Of a DNA stretch of 64,000 nt, positions 1-10,853 are shown in pieces. The first letter of the stretch is position 1, and the number at the start of each line of letters is the position of its first letter. The translations under genes were made by a program, and so were the position numbers. The notes under the pieces were generated by a model. That model was given only the letters and a program-made list of their open reading frames with translations. It searched no databases and was not told where the DNA came from. Source of the stretch: Flammula alnicola (taxonomy: Eukaryota; Basidiomycota; Agaricomycetes; Agaricales; Strophariaceae); NCBI GenBank assembly GCA_015499995.1, contig JADNRV010000168.1, positions 45,804 to 109,803 on the forward strand. The letters run 5' to 3'.

Positions 1-1097
1 GGCAGGGGAGGTCGGCTGCACCGGCCATTCTTCCCGCCTTCCTATTAGGTCTGTTCATTTTGAGTTCGATATATTCCGTCCCCAATCCATCAGTCAGCAT
101 GCCGACGTAAGCCCACCAACACCCCGGCTACAACTTAAGCCCACAGGAGTCTATTATGCCCGTGTGAACCGACAGTGGATTTGATCTCTCGGGCCAAGGT
201 AAGGGGACTGCCCCGACCATGCCACGGCCCATCCGGTGAATCCTAGGTGTGTTACTCCCAGGCCAAACTTCCCGTCCCCCGGCAGGTGGTTCGCTTAAGC
301 CCAGATGGGCGCGGATCCCCAATCCTGTCCGGAGTCACTGTCTTGCCGTGAAACTCTACCCAGCCGTGGAGCCGGGAGTACGTTTCAGACGACTAACGAC
401 GGCACCCACATCTACTTGCCGTGTTGGGTATCCTGTCACTGCCCTGGGTTGTTGAAACCCAGGCTGGATCATTGATCCGGGAATCACCCCGGAACTCCCC
501 ATGGTCGGATGGTTTTTAACTCGATTCCCAATCTTATCGTGTCCTATCCTTTCGGCCCCTTGTGGGGTTTCCCACAGGCCGACAGCGACCTCAGCCAGGG
601 TCGATTTACAGAACCGTAGCGGCTTTGCCTGAGGGCCAGGGTCGGCTTACATTGGTCATACGGCTTTGCATCGGTCGACTTATGTCAACATTCCGCGGAA
701 TTGGTTGGACCCCGGACACTCCCAGCCCCCGACGTAGGCCTGCGAGGTGGTCATTGTGCCCGTCCCCTGTAGCGGCATCGCGCCCTTGCGCCCTAAGGCA
801 CGGAACGGCCTGCAGCCCCCGACACGCCCACAACATGGTAGACGATTTACACAAAGGGTCCTACAAGGCGGCGCCACAAGCCCTAAATGGGACTACAGTG
901 GATTGCCGAGGGTCCCGCCCAACGAGCAGCCAACAGCGAACCCAACATGGAGCGCGACTTACATCAGCAACCTGCGGAACAGTCCCACGGACCACAATTA
1001 TCGTATGTGAATCTGGGGGAATCGAACCCCCAACGTCTCGGATGGTACACAGCCACCCTTAAGGGCAACGCAGTAACCGCTAAGCCACCACGCCCCT
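1..1097 (-). repeat. GC-rich repeat with tRNA-like head (SINE-like)
   Basis: This stretch has no convincing coding frame on either strand; the open frames in it are short and of unnatural composition. Read on the minus strand it begins near 1,097 with a tRNA-like segment carrying both internal RNA polymerase III boxes and continues into GC-rich unique sequence to the window edge. That layout suits a tRNA-derived SINE, but at 1.1 kb or more it is long for one, so it may be a composite or another polymerase III-driven repeat. No 3' end, tail or target duplication is visible because the element leaves the window. Confidence 0.35.
1018..1087 (-). promoter_or_regulatory. RNA polymerase III A box and B box
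   Basis: On the minus strand TGGCTTAGCGG (1087-1077) matches the A-box consensus TRGCNNAGYNGG, and GGTTCGATTCC (1028-1018) matches the B box. They start 59 bases apart, a spacing seen in tRNA genes. The B box lies in a perfect T-arm-like hairpin (GGGGG, TTCGATT, CCCCC). The sequences that would form the acceptor stem do not pair, so this is a tRNA-derived promoter rather than a working tRNA gene. Confidence 0.55.
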
Positions 1098-1338
1098 TGC
1101 GTTGACGGTCAACAGAAGCCATTGAGAGGTAGAAGAAAAGAGGTGTGCAGAAAAGTAGAGAAAGAAACTACTGGAGAACAAGAGTGAAACAGCTAGCCTC
1201 TTTATACCAAAGCTAGCTGCTGTTTTCAGACAACATGAGGCGATAGAGATAACGCCCTAGCTCAAGAAACAATCTCAGAAGGGAAACTCGAACCAATCAC
1301 ATTGAATTGCACATAGAGTATAGATTAATTGCAAATAT

Positions 1339-1948
1339 CTACTCTAAAAAGCGTAGGAGGTCAGCTAGGAAGACATCACGGCATTTGTGGTTGGAATTGA
1401 AAAGAATAGGGTCGCTTTCAAAAGGAGTAACCTGTCGCGCAGAGCGTATGGTCGATGCCTCAGCCACACCCTGTAAATGAGAAAAACGAGGCATGATTAG
1501 CAAAAACAGCTAGTACTCAAGAAAACTGAGTTCATACCTCGGCATAAAAATCTGCGATCTCATCCTTGGATAAGCCTATAAGGCGTACGTAGTGATGCAC
1601 CAAAAAGCGGTGAAGCTTGTTGAATAAAGCAGCATTAGCTAGCTGGCAAGCGATGTTCTGCAAGTGGACTAGTTGCTTCAAGAGATCAAGAAAGCGAGCA
1701 TCAGGGTCAGGAGTCAGATGGAGAACGAGGATAGGCTCCTGAAAGAAAATGGGGTAAATAAGCGAGAATCAAAAAGGGATTCAAACAATGAGGCATACAC
1801 AAAGGAGGCCTGCACGAAAGACCTCGTGTGCGAAGTCATTAATGTTGAGTGGACTTTGTTCCAAGGTATACTCGGAAAAATACAAAGCACCTGCCAAAGC
1901 ATCGAGGGAAGCTGTAGGAATAGGTCGGAAGGTTGCAGGAGAAGACAT
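1339..1948 (-). CDS. Hypothetical protein, three exons, LTR-element cargo
   Basis: Not recognised. Three exons (1948-1799, 1738-1538, 1470-1339) join in phase through two canonical introns (GTATGC..TTTCAG and GTATGA..TTACAG) into an uninterrupted 160-residue frame ending in TAG. The protein is alpha-helical in character, with a Leu-rich middle (roughly residues 62-100) and no signal peptide or membrane segment. Its first half loosely resembles the next minus-strand gene (2310-2801): both have an aromatic-rich start, then a Cys, then a hydrophobic L.L.P block, so they may be old tandem paralogues. It lies antisense inside the putative LTR element ending at 7389. An intact spliced frame in a region full of broken ones suggests a young or selected gene. 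Confidence 0.55.
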
Positions 1949-2309
1949 TGCTGGATATTCAAAGACTGCTGCTCAAAAACGCGTTCAAATCTGAGTTAAA
2001 TAACCAGAAGCGCGGAGCGCCTTTGCCAAATAAGGAAATAGCTAGCACCTGCCCAAAGGGATCAAAAAGAGTCGCATGATGGCAGTGCAAGCCAAAAATG
2101 GCAACTAGCTTGATTGACGATCAACAGAAACACATAACTCCAGCGCGATAATCAGGAGGTGCATGAACAAAAGACAAAGTTTTAGGCACGAGGCATGGTG
2201 AAATTGCAAAAAGCAAGGCCTCAAGGCAAAAATGCACATGTTATAATATAGCTAGCTAAATGAAATTCGAGCTAGTTGTAAGATTAACTACAGGGCATTT
2301 AAGAGAGAG

Positions 2310-2801
2310 TCAGCCTAAAAAGCGAACTGAGAAAAAGCTAGGAGAGAAGGAGAGGAAAAATGACGAACTTAACGGCTGTTTCAACATTGACTGACACCTT
2401 ACAAAGGTGGAATAAGGTCGCGGATGATCGACTGAGATGATAAGATACGCGATCTCCGGGAAAACAAAAAGCAAGAAGCTCTTGTTCGGACTCCGCAATC
2501 AACAATAATATGAAATATACGTCGGGATGTGCGGTGACATATTCCGGAGAAAGGTGAAGAGCGCACTAGGCAATAAAGTTAGACAAAGAGTGACAAAGTG
2601 TACAGCTAGGAAGCAAGAACGTACAGCGTCAGCAGCTAGCTGCCTAATAACGTCCAAACCAAAGGAATGGGAAGCGCCAGGGCATAAATAGTCCACATCA
2701 AATTGCAGAGTTGCGTCCTTGAGGCGTGCCAAAGTTGTGCCAATCAAGGAATGAGGAGAGATTGTTGTAGAATGATCAGAGTCAGCTGAGATAGTGGCCA
2801 T
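2310..2801 (-). CDS. Hypothetical protein, tandem partner of 1339-1948
   Basis: Not recognised. The ATG at 2801 opens a 59-codon exon (2801-2625). A GTACGT..GCCTAG intron leads in phase to exon 2 (2565-2403), whose donor is GTAAGG. The simplest third exon (2326-2310) gives a 118-residue product; the last exon is uncertain because several acceptors are close together. Hydrophobic helices dominate and no catalytic motif is seen. It might also be the 5' part of one longer gene continuing to 1339, but I found no in-phase exon chain through 2300-1950. The upstream stretch 2891-2922 resembles the purine-tract region in front of the LTR at 5912. Confidence 0.4.
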
Positions 2802-3190
2802 GAGGGAAAAAACAAGAAATAGTTCGAGAAAAGCACAACTAGTAGTACCCTTTTATAAGCAAGATAAATCAGACGACACCTAGAATGCAACTGGGGACAG
2901 TTGATTTCTCGTGGGGGGGAGATAGGAATAGCTAGCCGCATTCCTAGCGATACTCCGGACTTACAAAGACAAAAACTGTGAACTAGCTGACTGTCAAGCA
3001 GCAAGTAAGCAGCTAGGACTTTGAAATAAACTAGGTCTTAGTAAAACAAAGACACAGTATAGACTTAAAAAGAAAACTAGTCACTATAAAAAGTCATTCT
3101 TAGACTTACCTTAGGACTTAAGACTTAGGTTAATATACTTAGGGTCACACCAGAGGATACAGCACAAGAAATTATATATATTAAACATAA

Positions 3191-3260
3191 GTAGTGAGAC
3201 TCTAAAGTCTCACTACTAAACAAGAGATATAAGGGGGGCCGCGATCTTAAAAAGATCGCT
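3191..3260. other. Two adjacent hairpins between minus-strand genes
   Basis: GTAGTGAGACT / AGTCTCACTAC form a perfect 11-bp stem with a 4-base loop at 3191-3216. About 20 bases on, GCGATCTT / AAGATCGC form a second, 8-bp stem at about 3240-3258. They lie in the gap between the 3' end of the 5445-3666 gene and the start of the 2801 gene. A role in RNA processing, or an origin as a small foldback element, is possible but unproven. Confidence 0.4.
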
Positions 3261-3665
3261 GCCCCAAGGCAAAAAGTATCGAAGGGGACGATGATCTTTT
3301 GAGATCGCCGCCTCCGCAGCATGCAACAGCCGAATTCTATATACACGACAGAAAAATATAAGGCCCCCGAGGCCGCCCAAGACACCCACCAGACTGCCAA
3401 TGCAAAACGAAAACAGGATTTCTATATACAAAAGAAAAAGGAAGGAGGAAAAAAGTCGGTCGAGTAGAAATCTGTTAGTTGTCAGTCTGCATGGGAGCAT
3501 CGTCTAGCTCGTCCAGCTCGTCAGCCTCGCGAGAGTTGTCGGGCTCCTGGGAGTCGCGAGTGCCAGAAAGCACGTCCTCGTTGAAAAGGTCCGCAGCCGA
3601 AGGCTGAGTAGCAGCGACTTCGGAAGAGGCAGCGGAACGAGAGGGCACTTGTTGAGAGGTACTGG

Positions 3666-5445
3666 CTACGAGATGGGTGGCAGCCTGGTACAAGTGGAAT
3701 GTGGTATGGCGGAGACATAAGCAAGGGCTGTCGACGCATCGTTGTGTGGGAGTTTAGCAAAGAACCCCGTAAGAGCGTCCATCGAAGGAAAGCCAGGGTG
3801 GTCGACCGACTCGTTGAGATAGGCATCAAGGAGGGAGTAGTCGTCATTGAGCAACGTGTCCAAAACGTCCATACCTTCGAAATGAGGCCCAACGATGTGG
3901 CCAGGAGGGAAGTTCATTTTGATATAATGGGCGTGTTTCATCAGCTGCATAACGAGATGGGCCGCATGTCGATTGGCACGATCGGAAAGCTGGGCGAAAA
4001 GAGCAGTGTCTTGGAAGAGCCGGTTGATCTGGACCACCAGAGCTTGAAGATCTACATGGAAGAAATATGAGATAAAAAGGAATGAAGAAAGAAAGTGAGA
4101 GAACGTACGATGGCGCGACGAAGAGACAAGAGGTGAAATAGAAGCCAGAACCTGGTCAAGCTCCTGAGGGTTAAGCTCGAAAGTGCAATGAGCTTTGCCA
4201 CCTCTCTTGCAAGGCCCGCAGCGACGACCCCAGCCAACGAATTTGCACTCGTGGGGTTCACCTTTGAACATATGGGTTGCGCACGCAAGGCAGCGACCGG
4301 GGTTCTGCAGAAAGGGTAAAAACAGTTAGAAAAACAACGAAAAAGAACAAGTGAGAGAACATACCTGGAGACGTGCCGTGACCGAAAAGTCAACCTGAGA
4401 AGCCGAGATGGCCTCGGGATGAGCAGGACCTGGGGCAGCTAGAATTCGCTGAGCGGTGACCTCACGAGGCAAGACATCCGACTTCTTGTTTTTGCCTTTG
4501 CCCTTGGAAGGCTTCGGGGCGGGCTCATGATCGTCCTCTAGCTCGTCGACTTGGTCATCGTCAGAGTCTTGAGGAGCGACAATGGAAGAAGTTTTGCGAG
4601 TTTTAAAACCAGAAGGAATGACCTGGGTGACTGGAGCTAGAAGGGGAAGATGTCAGACAAAAGAAAGGAAAAAACAAAAAAGAAAAAGGGGGCGACTTAC
4701 AAACAGCACGAACGGAAGTTTTGCGAGTCCTGGAAAAAGATGACACAATGGTATTGGGAGCTGGGGTAGAATTAAGAGAAGTGCTCTTGGCATGAGCAGG
4801 GGGGGCAGCCATGGCTTGAGTACGTGACCGAGTGGAGACGCTAGGAACGGGAGAGGGGGCAGCCGGCTGACGAGAAGAACCCACAGCAGAAGGACGGTGA
4901 GGTTCAAGAGGAGGGCTAGGCTCCATGCGTTTACATTTGGTGGGGGGGCCAACCTTCGTAACCTGGCGTGAGACCTCAACACTGGACTCGGAGCCATCAG
5001 ACTCGACGACTTCGGTGTCCTCCTCTTCACCAGGGTCCCCGACGTACATGTAAGAAGGAGCCAGTCGAGTGGTGCGAAGGAAATGGTTATTGGGCTAGAA
5101 AATCCCTCAGTAAGAACCAAAAGTGAGAAAAGACAAAGGACTCACGTTGAAATTGGCAGGGGTATTTTGAATCAACCACTCATTCCAAGAAGGGGGTCGA
5201 GAGGGGAGTTGGTGGGCTGCAACCAAAAGAGACATTAAGAACGCACGAAACACCTCAGAATTGATTGCGTCATCGGGGAATCGGCGGACGTGTTGGGTCA
5301 GTGGACCATGGAGGATGTCAATGGCCATACGGATCTCAGCGTGAGAGGGATGTGTATTAGAGGCACGGAAGGACACAAAAATCTTGGAGGTTTGCTTGAT
5401 ATAGGCACGGATGAGAGAAAAATGATCGTCCGAAGTCGAAGTCAT
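3666..5445 (-). CDS. Hypothetical Cys-rich zinc-binding-like protein, five exons
   Basis: Not recognised as a named family. Five exons (5445-5146, 5094-4701, 4636-4365, 4304-4109, 4051-3666) join in phase through GT..AG introns of 46-64 bases into 515 uninterrupted codons. The N-terminal 100 residues look globular. A Ser/Pro/Glu-rich low-complexity middle follows, then a basic KGKGKNKK patch. Near residues 324-357 is a Cys-rich block with CLAC, HEC, CGPC and HC pairs that looks like a zinc-binding module. The C-terminal 110 residues are helical. After the TAG at 3666 another frame runs on to 3475 with a typical acidic tail, so a small intron or a frameshift near the end may have been missed. 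It lies antisense within the LTR element ending at 7389. Confidence 0.55.
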
Positions 5446-5900
5446 GGTGGAGAAATGAAGAAAAGAAGTAGGGGGAAAAAGTTGAACTTGGCAAGTTAAA
5501 AGAGCAAGGACACGTGAGCGGTCGGGAGGGACCGAATGCCGAAGAATGCGAAAGAAAAGAAAAGAAAAATGTGGAAGCGACGCGCGGGAGGGCGATCGCG
5601 AAAGCCTGAGCTGAACAATTCCCTAGAGGGAAGGAGCGGCACTAGAAATACAGTGCAGGCTAAAAATAGATCTGTGTTCGGAGATGGGCGCTTGTGCCAT
5701 GTAACTTACCCAATTGGAAAGGGCGCATCAAAAGTCAAAAAGAACAAGAGATGCAGAGAGCTAGCAGCAATGCTGCAATTCACTAGCGGCACCAGAAAAC
5801 AAAGCAAATAAAACAGAATGTCCACTAGTAGGAAATTAAGAGCAGACCACTAGTGGTGCTCAAGGGATTAGTCCGGTTGACTGAGGACAGTCAAGATTTC
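5446..5900. other. Non-coding 3' part of the LTR element interior
   Basis: No gene is seen. The stretch is purine-rich on the plus strand near 5536-5660. It separates the ATG of the minus-strand five-exon gene from the purine tract and LTR, so it probably holds that gene's promoter, but no specific element can be named. Confidence 0.4.
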
Positions 5901-5911
5901 GTGGGGGGAGA
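5901..5911 (+). other. Polypurine tract next to 3' LTR
   Basis: GTGGGGGGAGA lies immediately in front of the TGATAGGG that starts the LTR. A purine run abutting an LTR on its 5' side marks the 3' end of the internal region, so the element reads on the plus strand and its 5' part is to the left, opposite to the three genes it contains. A closely similar stretch occurs at 2891-2922 without an LTR behind it. Confidence 0.55.
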
Positions 5912-7389
5912 TGATAGGGCCGTAAACAGGCCACGCATGAATTTTGCAATATATCATCTTTTACCTATGGAATATAACCGAGACAGAGAGACTATAACGT
6001 ACCCAAGTTAGTAGTCTAAGGCCTAGCTATGCGACTACTAGCTGTCATATAACCTGTGACAATGGCAATCAGACGCGGTTCAGAGCTAGCTGAGTCCGTA
6101 TGATAATCCGGGAGACAGTTAAAAGTTAGAAAACAGTGAAACATAGAACGCATAAGTTACAAACGACGAGTGAGGCATAAACGCACCATGGGGAATAAAT
6201 TAAAGGACTTCTGGATGCTTTGGAAATAGTGCGCGGCGAATTCAGTACAATCAGAGTATTGCTGAAAAGCTAGCTATAAAATACTACAGCTAGCTATAAA
6301 ATACTACAGCTAGGAGTACAAGACGCAGCTATTTAGCATGCGGTCAAAACGCACGACTACTAGCGAGCGTATCTTGTGACTTACTACGAGACGCACGGGA
6401 CGCGGACGCGTTAGTTAGATGCACGCTCTACCCTCTACCCGGGGGACTACCAAAAGTGGTAATAGGACGAGAAAGGAAAGAAGGAACCAGCAGTAATGAT
6501 GGCCGCAGATCCGGAATAAAGCGGCACTGCTAGCCGAGATGCACGCATGATGCGCATGGTACGCGGAAGTCAGGAGCATCCTAGCACACTGAAAAGGGAT
6601 GAATTTCCAAATCCTTTGACCTCTATCTGGTCACCTGGAATACTCAACCCTATACCCATTGCCTGCAGGCATTATTTACACGAGATAAGAATGTTTTACA
6701 CTATTTTATTCGCATACTGTAACCACACATAGCTATAGTATAAAAGATGTACCTCTATAGCTAGTTACCTTAAGCAATCTCTTCCCTGTTTTATTTCGAG
6801 CTAAGACGCAGTGTCTAGTAAGAAAGAAGACGAATAAAGGATCAGTTTGACTTCATAGAGTTCGTTTGAAGCCAGAGAAGGCTTAGTTAAATAAAGAGAA
6901 AAGTTCTTGAGGACAAGGTCCAAGAATTTAGAAGCCAGAGTGTGCTTAGAGGCCAAGAGAGCGCCTAGAGAGTCAGAAACAGAGTCCACAGTGGGCTAGC
7001 AGATCGTTCAGAAGGTAGCGCACAGTGCGGCCTTAGTTTCAGACCAGTTCCCAAAGCTTCAGAGCAGCTAGTGGCTTCGAAATTTGAGCTAGCAGCGTCC
7101 TAGAGAGTTCCTCTCAAATAAAAACCATAAAATCAATAAAAGCATTCATCCCTGTGATAAAACGAGGCTTGAAACTACAATAAAACGTGTATTTGAATAA
7201 TCCCTCATACCCACTTTAAACGAACCGCGAGGCGCTGTCTACAAGTCAGCTAGCTAAACAAAACAAACACCATGGAGTACAGCACACTACATATTTCTGA
7301 AGCTAGTAGAGCATCACTCGACCTAGTTAGGATCTCGCTCCGCAGTTGTGTGTGTTGTTTAGGTCGCTGAGCGCGTAGCGGGTCTCTCA
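5912..7389 (+). repeat. 3' LTR (1.48 kb) of a large LTR retroelement
   Basis: This 1,478-base block begins TGATAGGG and ends TCTCTCA. It is nearly identical to 28940-30399, which has the same ends, so the boundaries come from comparing the copies. The flanks (GGAGA left, CCGGC right) are not a target duplication, which fits a 3' LTR joined to its internal region rather than a solo LTR. The partner 5' LTR is not in the window. It has no coding capacity; the short open frame near 6801-6989 recurs identically in the other copy. Confidence 0.75.
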
Positions 7390-7426
7390 CCGGCATAACT
7401 TGACAGACAATGGGCCTCATACCACG

Positions 7427-7699
7427 ATGGTGCAGCTGACCTCTGTTGGTGTCATTGACTTGACAGAGGAGCAGGAGCCATCTGTCAGCAAACCGGTGTC
7501 CCTGGGCCTCATCGACCTGATGGAGCAGGAGCCATCTATCAGTGAAGCAGTTTTCCTAGGCTTCATCAACCTGACAGTGCAAGAACCGTCTGTCCAGCAG
7601 ATATCAGAGCAGCAGTTCAGTTTTATTGACCTGACAGCTGATGGGCCTGTCGAAGGCGGTGAGATCAATGTTTTGGGTAACGAGATTGGGGGAGACTGA
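7427..7699 (+). CDS. Small protein with four SUMO-interaction-like repeats
   Basis: A 90-residue frame from ATG 7427 (the frame is open upstream to the LTR border) holds four imperfect repeats of about 20-26 residues. Each is built around a hydrophobic-acidic core: VIDLTEEQEPS, LIDLMEQEPS, FINLTVQEPS and FIDLTADGP. Known SUMO-interaction motifs are V/I-I-D/N-L-T flanked by acidic residues, so this resembles a SIM array as in SUMO-targeted ubiquitin ligases, but there is no RING here. The frame starts 38 bases after the LTR, so the LTR may have cut off the 5' part of a larger gene. Whether it is transcribed is unknown. Confidence 0.45.
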   Translation: MVQLTSVGVIDLTEEQEPSVSKPVSLGLIDLMEQEPSISEAVFLGFINLTVQEPSVQQISEQQFSFIDLTADGPVEGGEINVLGNEIGGD

Positions 7700-9192
7700 A
7701 CGAAGGAACGAGTATTTTAATCAGCAATTGTTTAATAAGTCAAAATGAAATGTAATCTCGTACGTATGATTTTAATGAACCAATATTCCTCGTTTCCTAT
7801 CTCTTCACTTCCAACCCTTCCACTTCCTGAATCCCAATCGAGAAATCATTGAAAAATTATTGTATGTGATCAGTCTCTTTCCAGGAATTAAGTAAGAGAT
7901 ATAAACAACAAAAAAAACAAGAGAGAAACTTACTTTAGATGCAGACCTTCCGAAACATTTGCCAGAACTCCAGATTCCAAGACCTTTTGCCACCAGAAGT
8001 CCAAATCTGAAAATGAAAGGTTCAATGCATGTACACAGATAGAAGCGAGGCTCGAGCCAGACTCAGAAACTTACCGAGCAAATAGCCACTCCACTACACA
8101 GGACTCCAGATTGTGAATTGAAACTTCAGAGTAGCAGTTAATTCAAAGGCTCAGAGAAAAGCAATATACGGAGGCTTACAAGCATTTTCTGGACTTCTAA
8201 ATGTATAGTTGAATCCAGGAGCTCATCTAACCTTCATACAAAGTTTTAGAGCTGCATACTGCATACAGGCGATGGAGTAGATGGACTCACAATAGGATGG
8301 CTACTGGCCCACATTACTGTTTCCCAGAACTCCAAATGTCAAGTAGGAATATGCACGTGGAGGTCCTTGCATCAATTTCTAAAGATATAATTGAGTATAA
8401 AGTCCATCAGAGATACAGAAAATGAAACTTATGATGCGGATGTGCATTGAGCAAAAGATGATATTGATAAGATCATGGCATCAGAAAATTGTGGAAAAAA
8501 TGGTATGTGGTTGTAGCTCCAACAACCCAGTGCCAGTGCCACGGCTTATTACAAAACCAGATATGAGATTATACTGGGGTCGTCGATGTGATAGAGCGGT
8601 TACAGGATAATACCATTCAGCCACAACTCTGTAAGCTCATGTAAATCTTATTATTCTATATATTGCCAGTCTCAGAAGGGTACGAGGATTATGAGGTGCC
8701 GTCATTATTTTATGTCAATTATATATAGTTATAAAAGTGGTACCAGTATATCTTGGGGCATGTAAACACTTGTCAGTATTGTTAGATCCTATAATACAGT
8801 TACCAGCATAATGCCGGGATTATGAGTAGCTGATACTTTTTTCAAGCCCATATAATGTGGTACAAAGCATGACAGTGGACAGCCACACCAAGTGGCAGAA
8901 CTCCGGGCCGAGGTGGTTCAGCTAATTTGTATCACTGTGCTACACAGAGCAACCAACTTTGCACAAAAATACTTGGAATGCATTTAATATACCTTGTTAA
9001 TGAATTCTACAGAAAATGGTGAATTGCAGAGGGGTATGCAATATCCGCTTTTTTGAAGCATAGAGCGCACCATCACTGTGCTGTTGCCTTCAGTAAACAA
9101 GCATCAACAAATGCTCAAAAATGAGTTGTCGCAGCCGCGACCGCGATATCCACCCAACTTCAAGTTTGCGACTCTCATTTTGAAGTCAAGAA
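7700..9192. other. AT-rich stretch without a supported gene
   Basis: Only short scattered frames occur. Diverged copies of a CAGAACTCCAGATT-like motif recur near 7962, 8098, 8324 and 8897. The stretch 8735-8775 (GTACCAGTATATC..CATGTAAACA) resembles, in reverse complement, sequence near 38,930-38,970. That is weak evidence that it is the terminal region of the outer Plavaka element. Confidence 0.3.
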
Positions 9193-9763
9193 ATGCTTGC
9201 AGAAGATGTTATTGCAAGTTCTGTCACCTCCGAGGACAAGCATAAGGTATGTGATTTAGTGTCTTTGGGTGTTGTTACTGAGTATGGAGCAGCCTACTAT
9301 ATTAGGACGGCTCGGAAACCCCACCAGCAGTGCCATGTATGACTCTCAAATATGACAATTATGATGGAAAGCAATCAGACCATGATGGAGAGTGTGAAGC
9401 TTGTGAGGTATGTTACTTCTAATGCTTTAGAGCATCTAAAATGAACAAAATATTATATAGGCACCTCCCTCACCTCCAGCATTGGTGATTCAGTCAGAAC
9501 TTCCTATTCGAAGAAATTTGCGGCCCCTCTGGCAAACCCTGTATGAACATGTCAATAGTTTACTGGAGAAAGCTGATGCTCGGAATGCGAAGATGCAACT
9601 TGAGCTCAATCTCGCTTGCCAAGAGATTGCACGACTTCGAGAATTCAATTCAGACGTCAATCTTGGGCTGGAGGAGATTGCGCGCCAACGTCAATTTATG
9701 ACCACTATGGGGAGGATTTTATCGAGAGGGAGATTAGAGCCAGAAGATGTGTCATCTGAATAA
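9193..9763 (+). CDS. Small coiled-coil protein, transposon neighbour
   Basis: Not recognised as a family. Three exons (9193-9246, 9306-9407, 9461-9763) join in phase through GTATGT..TTAG and GTATGT..TATAG introns into a 152-residue protein. The first 60 residues are acidic and Ser/Pro-rich with a CEAC pair. Residues 75-135 form a long amphipathic helix with Leu/Ile heptads (LLEKADARNAKMQLELNLAC and following), so a coiled-coil dimer is likely. It converges on the 3' end of the outer Plavaka transposase (stop at 9804) with only 40 bases between them, which suggests it is an accessory gene of that element. The frame is intact. Confidence 0.5.
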
Positions 9764-10853
9764 GTAGAGCTTCACGAAATAAATATAACAATTAGATTAC
9801 TACTTATAATCCATCAAAGCCCAAGTCAACCTCATCATCACTCTCATCGTCTGAGCCCTCTTCTCTGTCATTGTCATCAGAATCTTCACTGCTATCACCA
9901 TCATCGTTATCCTCTCCTTCTCCATCTTCCTCCCCCACTTCCTCATCATCTTCACCCTCAACATCTGGCTCATCCATTTCAGTGTCCGCCGGTGCATCTG
10001 GATCATGGCAATCCATGTTGTCAGAACCATGAGAACGGGCAGCTGTATTGACTCGGTGTCCAATGCCCATGCCCAGAAATTGCAAGTACATGTCTCGATC
10101 GACAAAGCTATTGACAAATTTGTAAGTTATGAATCAAGGTAGTAAAGAGCCAGATTGAACTGTTACTCACATTCCAACATAATAGTTAGCCCAGTCATCA
10201 ACCTGACCTTTTGTCCTCACCTCAGTGGCAGCACGAGTCCCTAGCAAATTGGATGTTCTCCCATCGATAAATGCTGGCATAAGGTGACAGCCTCTGATGA
10301 TGAGAGATGGGTCCAGGAATCCAAACACATATTCATCAGTCTCCACAACAAAGCCCAACTTAGGCAGTTTAGCTTGTTTCTAACTGAATGAAGCACCTGG
10401 GACCACACCAAGCCATCGGACCCAAAGGAAATCCATCAGCTTCCAAGCAAGATTACAGGATTTGGAGCCAGTGTGTTGTACATCTGTGTGGAATACACCC
10501 AGGACCTGGCCATACCAGAAAGGGTGGGCGGATGGGTTGGACTCAACCTCTGGCGATGACACTATGATGAATGGATGGGTACGGGGGTTGATGGTATCAT
10601 AATCACGGTGGATATCGTACATTGTCTAATTGATTCTTGCTGTACAGTGTTGAAAGATCATGTGGTTACGAAGACAAATAGTGTTGTGGTCATTGTGTGT
10701 GAAAGATCCGTCAGTGTCACCGTCGAAATCATGTCTTAAAATTTGACCCAAAAGATGGTCTTGAAGTTTGGGCAAGAAGTCCTAATAAATGTCATTAGTA
10801 CCTGCTAAATTCATTGAAATATAAATAGTCATTAAATCATGACAGTACCTTTT

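Noticed and set aside
1..1000. Ribosomal RNA fragment
   Set aside because: High GC and no coding capacity suggested rRNA, but I recognise no conserved rRNA core sequence in it.
562..1062. Protein-coding frame in the GC-rich repeat
   Set aside because: Pro/Arg/Ser-rich composition, overlapping open frames on both strands and no family resemblance; it overlaps the polymerase III boxes.
1010..1097. Functional tRNA gene
   Set aside because: A and B boxes and a T-arm are present, but the 5' and 3' acceptor strands do not pair and no clear anticodon arm can be drawn.
2911..2935. Start of a second LTR
   Set aside because: A purine tract is present, but the following sequence does not match the LTR at 5912 and no matching partner was found.
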